Positions 59,126 through 64,000 of a stretch of DNA of 64,000 nt are shown piece after piece; the stretch's first letter is position 1; each line of letters opens with the position of its first letter. The stretch is from GCA-2708415 sp964353185 (GTDB lineage Bacteria > Pseudomonadota > Alphaproteobacteria > Micavibrionales > Micavibrionaceae): NCBI GenBank assembly GCA_964353185.1, contig CAYGUV010000003.1:83021-147020 (forward strand). The letters are read 5' to 3'. Below the pieces are notes generated by a model. It saw only the letters and a program-made list of their open reading frames with translations. It ran no database searches and was not told the DNA's origin. The position numbers were made by a program, and so were the translations under genes.

Positions 59126-59823
59126 GCGACAACCTTTTCTTCATTTGGCGTATTATCACGCACAACGTCAGGCAGTAAAGGAACAAAACGCACTGGCATC
59201 ACGTCTGAGACGGACCACGTATCCTCCGCCTCTTTTTTATATCGCTTGACCATTTGTTTTCCGCTCTGACCTATGGGCGCAATCATAATGCCACCAATGC
59301 TCAGTTGGTCAATTAATGCCTGCGGTGGTTTTTCACGCGCCGCCGCGGCAACAACAATACGGTCAAATGGTGCTTGGCTGATACCATTTATTTTTGGCCA
59401 CCCGCCCATTCCATCACCATACAACGTCGTGATATTGCGCAAGTGCAAATTTTTAAAATTCTCTGCCGCCAAATCATGTAATATTTTATGTCGCTCAATC
59501 GTATAAACACGGCGGCATATTTTGGATAATACACAAGCCTGATATCCTGTGCCTGTTCCAATTTCTAAAACCTTATGGCGGTCTGTTAATTCTAACGCTT
59601 GTATCATTTTTGCAACAACACTGGGCTGGCTTATGGTCTGACCACTGCCGATAGGCACCGCAATATCATCATATGCTTGGTCGCTCATACGCGCTTCAAT
59701 AAAATGCTCCCGCGGCACATTTTCAATCGCATTTAAAACAGCCATATCCTGCACCCCCTGCTGACGCAGGGTCATAATAAGCTTAATTTTACGGACCTGT
59801 AACGGATCGTCGAGAGTGTTCAC
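59122..59823 (-). CDS. pcm: protein-L-isoaspartate O-methyltransferase
   Basis: 233 residues. VPREHFIEARMSDQAYDDIA, PIGSGQTISQPSVVAKMIQA, SAM motif VLEIGTGTGYQACVLS and RIVVAAAAREKPPQALIDQL identify PCMT. It repairs isoaspartyl damage. ATGA overlap with the LysM/M23 gene downstream. surE, usually just upstream of pcm, is not here. Confidence 0.95.
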   Translation of the reverse strand: MNTLDDPLQVRKIKLIMTLRQQGVQDMAVLNAIENVPREHFIEARMSDQAYDDIAVPIGSGQTISQPSVVAKMIQALELTDRHKVLEIGTGTGYQACVLSKICRRVYTIERHKILHDLAAENFKNLHLRNITTLYGDGMGGWPKINGISQAPFDRIVVAAAAREKPPQALIDQLSIGGIMIAPIGQSGKQMVKRYKKEAEDTWSVSDVMPVRFVPLLPDVVRDNTPNEEKVVA

Positions 59824-60006
59824 GGGTTAATATCCTATAAATTAGCCTTCACAGGAGATGTAAAAGCATTAGATTTATCATTTTAACGCGCTTTGATTCG
59901 CGGTGCAAGCCTTACAGATAGTAATAAAGCGGGTGATTAGCCTTGTTAAATAATATAATTTACATAACTTGATTAATTGCACCCTTTTCTATATACTTAT
60001 TTTGCA

Positions 60007-61815
60007 ATGAGCATATTAAAAAGATTATTTGGCAGCAAAAACGGCTCAAGCACCATTGAGCGGCCCCAAGACATAGCGGGCAATGCCCCTCCCGTAAAAA
60101 CGGGGGAATGGAGCATTATTGTCGATAAAAACGGTGACGAAGTCACTAATCGTCCCCCAAGCAATGATGATTTCCTCGCCCGCCCTGCAATCAAATATAA
60201 ATTCCGCGGCACGATCCCTAAATTTAATCCAAACCAATACACAGATCAAAAGAAAAAATACGGCGCAGCAATGGAGCATTCTATGCGCGCCCATAAAAAC
60301 GAAGCACTCCTCAAAAAAGCTGTGTTTTTATTATCCCAAACTGATGACGGGCGCCGCCTTTTAAAATTGGCAAATGACAAGGAATTCCATTTTGTTTTTG
60401 ATGAAGAGTGGATGAAAAAAGAAGGCGCCGCAGGCATGTGCGATTACGCGAATAAGCAAATCCCCCTCGCCGAAGGTCGTTCTGCAGAACAAGTCGCTTT
60501 AACGCTTAAGCACGAGCTTCAACATATGGAAGACATCGCAAATGGTGTGACCACAAACTCAACCCATACATTAAAATCCGCCCTTATGGGAGAGCGCGCC
60601 CTCGAGGCAAACGCCCGAGCATCCGAAGCAGTCTTTGCCGCAGAATCTTTACACGGCAGTAAAAATGGACCCGAACGACAATTTCGAACCAATAAAATAT
60701 TGGCACATTTTCATCACAAAAATACGCCCGTTGCCACCGCAGCAATCGCCAAACTTGATGATGCAAAATCAGGAAACTGGGCCGCCTATGCCCTCGCGGC
60801 TTTTAAAGGATATTATGATCAACATGGCACACTTGATTATTACGATAAACGGCAAGTTGACATGTATGAAAAAACTTTACCCGAAAATCCCGATGAGTTT
60901 TTTGATGCAACCAATGGGAACGTATTAAAGCGATCAAAATATTACTCACGAAAAGAAATGATTGAGGCTGGCGAACGTCAACTAAAAGACGTTGCAACAA
61001 ATGATCGTTGGACACAAAATCAAGACGATTTAAAAAGTAAAATCACGATAAAAGGGCAACCAAGCTATCTAGATGAGGCAAAAGATTTAGACCTCACCAA
61101 TGATAAATATATTGCCCTTGGCGCAACTGCGCGTGCAGGGATGAATGAATTTATTCTTCGTGCCAAAAGATTTATTCCAAACACGATCGAACAAATGGAA
61201 ACCGCCCTTGATGCGCCAGAACGAACAGGAACAGAACCGCCAAAAACTATTCCAACTGGTTTAGAAATATATGCCAAAAATGACAACTTCGAAATGATAC
61301 GTCTTCCAAACCGCGGCGGTGGCCACCATTCAAACACGTCGGAATATGAAGAGATTACGGCACGCTTTACAAAAGAATATGAACGCCTAAATTATTATAA
61401 ATTTGATTTAGAAAGACTATCTCTTACTTCCGAAGCCATGCTACACAACACCCATATCAATATGCGCGGCAATATGCATCGCTTGATAGACGCTGGCTAT
61501 CGCGCCCCAGTTGCCGCCATGCCCCAAGAATATATTTTGCATTTGTGCGGGTGTGCAAGACACGCGTCAGAAACAGGAAATCCGAATGCGTTTGACGAAC
61601 AAGATTTTATTATAATGAAACATTGGGAAGAAATGTCAGAACATGGGTTAGACCCCATCTATGGCGACCCAAAATGGGAAGCGGACGCACAGTATTTTAA
61701 AAGAGAATGCCAACCATATATCGATAGCTATCTAAAACCATTTTTCGATAGCTTAGAATCCAAACGAACCGCACGCGCAGAAATGGGACAGCAATTAAAA
61801 GCCGCCCCTGCCTAA
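60007..61815 (+). CDS. HELQH metallopeptidase-like orphan (DUF6782-like), 602 aa
   Basis: 602 residues. EQVALTLKHELQHMEDIANG carries a HExxH zinc motif with His169, Glu170 and His173; an Ala/Glu-rich helix with MGERALEANARASEA about 25 residues later (near 194-208) could give the third ligand. The domain around the motif resembles the DUF6782 putative metallopeptidases as I recall them; the ~400 residues behind it are helical and unrecognised. No signal peptide. The frame opens at a TTG upstream, but the ATG at 60007 is preferred. It replaces surE between serS and pcm and is on the opposite strand. Confidence 0.75.
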   Translation: MSILKRLFGSKNGSSTIERPQDIAGNAPPVKTGEWSIIVDKNGDEVTNRPPSNDDFLARPAIKYKFRGTIPKFNPNQYTDQKKKYGAAMEHSMRAHKNEALLKKAVFLLSQTDDGRRLLKLANDKEFHFVFDEEWMKKEGAAGMCDYANKQIPLAEGRSAEQVALTLKHELQHMEDIANGVTTNSTHTLKSALMGERALEANARASEAVFAAESLHGSKNGPERQFRTNKILAHFHHKNTPVATAAIAKLDDAKSGNWAAYALAAFKGYYDQHGTLDYYDKRQVDMYEKTLPENPDEFFDATNGNVLKRSKYYSRKEMIEAGERQLKDVATNDRWTQNQDDLKSKITIKGQPSYLDEAKDLDLTNDKYIALGATARAGMNEFILRAKRFIPNTIEQMETALDAPERTGTEPPKTIPTGLEIYAKNDNFEMIRLPNRGGGHHSNTSEYEEITARFTKEYERLNYYKFDLERLSLTSEAMLHNTHINMRGNMHRLIDAGYRAPVAAMPQEYILHLCGCARHASETGNPNAFDEQDFIIMKHWEEMSEHGLDPIYGDPKWEADAQYFKRECQPYIDSYLKPFFDSLESKRTARAEMGQQLKAAPA

Positions 61816-61818
61816 ATC

Positions 61819-63111
61819 TTATGATGCGGTAATTTTATCCAACCCGCCCATATATGGCTTTAGTACTTCGGGTATCGTGATGCTGCCATCTTCGGCATTG
61901 TAATAATTTTCCATCACCGCAATTAAACAACGTCCCACCGCAAGGCCAGACCCATTCAAGGTATGAACAAATTGCGTTTTCTTATCACCCTTTTCTTTAA
62001 AGCGCGCATTCATGCGGCGCGCCTGAAAATCACCACAGGTGGAGCAGCTTGAAATTTCACGATACGCATTTTGCCCCGGCAACCATGCCTCAATATCATA
62101 GGTTTTACGCGCACCAAAACCCGTATCCCCGCTACATAAAACCACTGTACGATACGGAATTTCCAGCGCCTCTAATATCCCTTGCGCGCAACCTAACATC
62201 CGCTCATGCTCTGCATCACTTTCGTCTGGTTTTACGATAGACACCATTTCAACTTTATAAAATTGATGCTGACGCAACATGCCACGTGTATCTTTACCCG
62301 CGCTCCCCGCTTCACTTCTAAAGCATGGTGTAAAGGCGGTGTAGCGACGCGGCAAAGTATCATCATCAATAATTTCATCTGCAACAATATTCGTCAGAGG
62401 AACTTCTGCAGTAGGAATAAGCCAATCCCCACGCGTTGTTTGAAACAAGTCTTCTTTAAACTTAGGAAGTTGGTTTGTGCCATAAACCGCATTATCTTTT
62501 ACCATCAAAGGCGGAGAACATTCAGTGTAACCATTCTTATCAGTATGCGTATCTAACATAAACTGTGCCAAGGCTCGTTCTAGTTTCACTAACTTTCCCG
62601 TTAACAAAACGAAACGGCTCCCGCTTAATTTGGCCGCCGTTTCAAAATCCATCATGCCCAATGCTTCACCAATTTCATAATGTTCTTTGGCGGCATTTTT
62701 TCCAACACGCGGCTCATTTTCTTCATTGGGAAACCAGCGGCGGATTTCAACATTCTCGTCTTCATCCGCACCATCGGGCACATCGTCTTTCATAATATTC
62801 GGCAGACCAGATAAAATATCTTTCAACTGCTCGCCCAATACGCGCTCCACCTCTTCCAGCTCGCTCATTTTATCTTTAAGCGCGCTGACGGCGTCCATGG
62901 CCTCTTGCGCATCGCCGCCCGCGGCCTTTACTTTCCCAATTTCCTTAGACTTTTCATTGCGCTCTTGCTGTAATGTCTGAAGATCTGTTTGGATACCGCG
63001 GCGCTCTTCATCGATGGATAAAATACTGGCGCTTTGTGGCTCTATGCTTCTACGTGCCATGGCGGCGTCAAAATCTTGCGGATTATCTCGGATGTATTTT
63101 ATATCAAACAT
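61819..63111 (-). CDS. serS: seryl-tRNA synthetase
   Basis: 430 residues, class II. The N-terminal tRNA-binding coiled coil (about 30-105) is followed by motif 2 FRSEAGSAGKDTRGMLRQHQ, the serine-specific TAEVPLTN and motif 3 GSGLAVGRCLIAVMENY. It charges tRNA-Ser and tRNA-Sec. In related genomes serS leads into surE-pcm; here the HELQH gene intervenes (convergent, 3-base gap). Confidence 0.96.
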   Translation of the reverse strand: MFDIKYIRDNPQDFDAAMARRSIEPQSASILSIDEERRGIQTDLQTLQQERNEKSKEIGKVKAAGGDAQEAMDAVSALKDKMSELEEVERVLGEQLKDILSGLPNIMKDDVPDGADEDENVEIRRWFPNEENEPRVGKNAAKEHYEIGEALGMMDFETAAKLSGSRFVLLTGKLVKLERALAQFMLDTHTDKNGYTECSPPLMVKDNAVYGTNQLPKFKEDLFQTTRGDWLIPTAEVPLTNIVADEIIDDDTLPRRYTAFTPCFRSEAGSAGKDTRGMLRQHQFYKVEMVSIVKPDESDAEHERMLGCAQGILEALEIPYRTVVLCSGDTGFGARKTYDIEAWLPGQNAYREISSCSTCGDFQARRMNARFKEKGDKKTQFVHTLNGSGLAVGRCLIAVMENYYNAEDGSITIPEVLKPYMGGLDKITAS

Positions 63112-63144
63112 TGTAACGGCTTTATTCTTTATCTAGGTTAAGGG

Positions 63145-64000
63145 ATGATTTTTAAAACTGAGCATACAATAAAGGCAGATGACGGGTTGTACAAGACCAC
63201 AATCGATGGAATCTATGAATTGGTGCAACCCGAAATCCCCAGCGCGCTAATCCTCGACTCCCCGCATAGTGGGCGAAAAAACCCCGCCGACTTTGGCTAT
63301 GCCTGTTCGGATGCAGATATTATTTCAACCCAAGATCACTTTGTTGATGAGTTATTTGAAGATGCACCGCAAATGGGCGCCTCCCTACTCACCGCGCAAT
63401 TCCCGCGCGCTTATTTAGATTTAAACCGCAAAGCAGACGACATCAGCCCAGAATTATATGCGGGCATTTGGCCCGTTGGGAAAAAAGGGTATATCACCCC
63501 CAACCCATCCAATCGCTCCTATGCGGGCATTGGCCTTATCCGCCGCCTGATTAAGCCAGAAATATCCGTATATAATCGCAACCTTTCCCCTGAAGAAATT
63601 CAAAACCGTATCGATACCTACTACACCCCCTATTACGAAACCTTAGAGCAACTGATAGAAAACACTCACGCAAGCTATGGCGTGTCTTATCATATAAATT
63701 GCCATTCCATGCCCTCATCCAGCGTGCGCAACCCTAAATCAACCCGCTTTAACCCCGCCAAACAAGTGGACTTTGTCCTTGGCAATCTTGACGGCACGAC
63801 ATGCGCCAAAGACTTTACAAATTTGGTAAAAAATAAACTTTTGGATATGGGATATAACGTCGCCATTAACTCTCCTTATAAAGGGGTGGAACTGGTGGAG
63901 CGTTTCTCAAACCCCGCCTTGGGTCGTCACAGCCTGCAAATTGAAATTAACAAAGCACTTTATTTAGACGAGCGTGCCGGCGCAAAAAACAAAGGATTTC
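63145..64000 (+). CDS. N-formylglutamate amidohydrolase-like protein (cut by window edge)
   Basis: 285 codons are present and the gene runs past the right edge. LILDSPHSGRKNPADFG, HFVDELFEDAPQMGASL, AQFPRAYLDLNRKADDI, the HINCHSMPS metal-binding segment and LQIEINKALYLDE are typical of the N-formylglutamate amidohydrolase (FGase/HutG) family. It would hydrolyse N-formyl-L-glutamate, the last step of one histidine degradation route, but paralogues have other substrates and no hut genes are seen. The ATG at 63145 has AAGGG just ahead. Confidence 0.88.
   Translation, partial: MIFKTEHTIKADDGLYKTTIDGIYELVQPEIPSALILDSPHSGRKNPADFGYACSDADIISTQDHFVDELFEDAPQMGASLLTAQFPRAYLDLNRKADDISPELYAGIWPVGKKGYITPNPSNRSYAGIGLIRRLIKPEISVYNRNLSPEEIQNRIDTYYTPYYETLEQLIENTHASYGVSYHINCHSMPSSSVRNPKSTRFNPAKQVDFVLGNLDGTTCAKDFTNLVKNKLLDMGYNVAINSPYKGVELVERFSNPALGRHSLQIEINKALYLDERAGAKNKGF

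Noticed and set aside
1..64000. CRISPR array, prophage, transposase or integrase
   Set aside because: No regularly spaced direct repeats, no phage structural genes and no transposase or integrase motif were found in reading either strand.

Overview
This 64 kb window is a densely packed piece of a bacterial chromosome, moderately AT-rich, almost certainly from an alphaproteobacterium. Evidence: several gene blocks I recognise as alphaproteobacterial arrangements (hldD-lgt-midA-pgeF / prs-rplY-pth-ychF; murJ-trpS-nifU-tsaB; ubiE-coaBC-dut; serS-pcm-M23-yajC-secD-secF-Mth938-squalene synthase-like-trmFO), an L25/CTC form of rplY, MidA, UbiK and three homologues of mitochondrial complex I assembly factors. 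Some orphan proteins resemble those of Micavibrio-like lineages, but that placement is a weak guess. No rRNA, tRNA, CRISPR array, prophage or insertion sequence was seen.

Layout. 0-7 kb: 5' part of hslO (Hsp33), an ABC-2 permease divergent from recX, a large PAS-PAS sensor kinase, a CsaA-like protein and an EnvZ/OmpR-type two-component pair. 7-19.7 kb: ilvE, a 715-residue orphan, then a mostly minus-strand housekeeping run (ychF, pth, rplY, prs, pgeF, midA, lgt, hldD) interrupted by orphans. 19.7-28 kb: ubiK, a YbjN-like gene and proC forward; tsaB, nifU, trpS, a DUF2805-like gene and murJ reverse, with a degenerate polysaccharide-deacetylase-like gene inserted on the opposite strand and a 51-codon gene. 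28-34 kb: ubiE, an Ala-rich acidic membrane-anchored protein, coaBC, dut, mutS. 34-42 kb: two tandem LysE-type exporters and a complete glycine-cleavage gene set (gcvT, gcvH, gcvPA, gcvPB) carrying three unrelated genes inside it. 42-49.5 kb: a CHMI-like tautomerase, nhaD, a lipoprotein, a TerB-like tandem pair, a Y-family polymerase, trmFO and two small weak paralogues. 49.5-64 kb: a squalene-synthase-like (NDUFAF6) gene, sodB, a metallophosphoesterase pseudogene with two in-frame stops, Mth938 (NDUFAF3), an acidic lipoprotein, secF-secD-yajC, a DUF815 ATPase, an orphan, a LysM/M23 lipoprotein, pcm, a HELQH metallopeptidase-like protein, serS, and the start of an N-formylglutamate amidohydrolase-like gene.

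The recurring theme is conserved operons whose expected member is absent or whose gene order is broken by lineage-specific genes: the Ala-rich protein sits where ubiB is often found, the HELQH protein where surE is often found, an antisense deacetylase-like gene lies between nifU and tsaB, and an acetyltransferase plus hydrolase lie between the two halves of glycine dehydrogenase. I see no clear new multi-gene defence or secretion system. The best candidates for undescribed biology are the gcv-embedded genes, the 715-residue and 602-residue orphans, and the Ala-rich protein. All family names come from reading motifs and recalled family knowledge; no database search was run.
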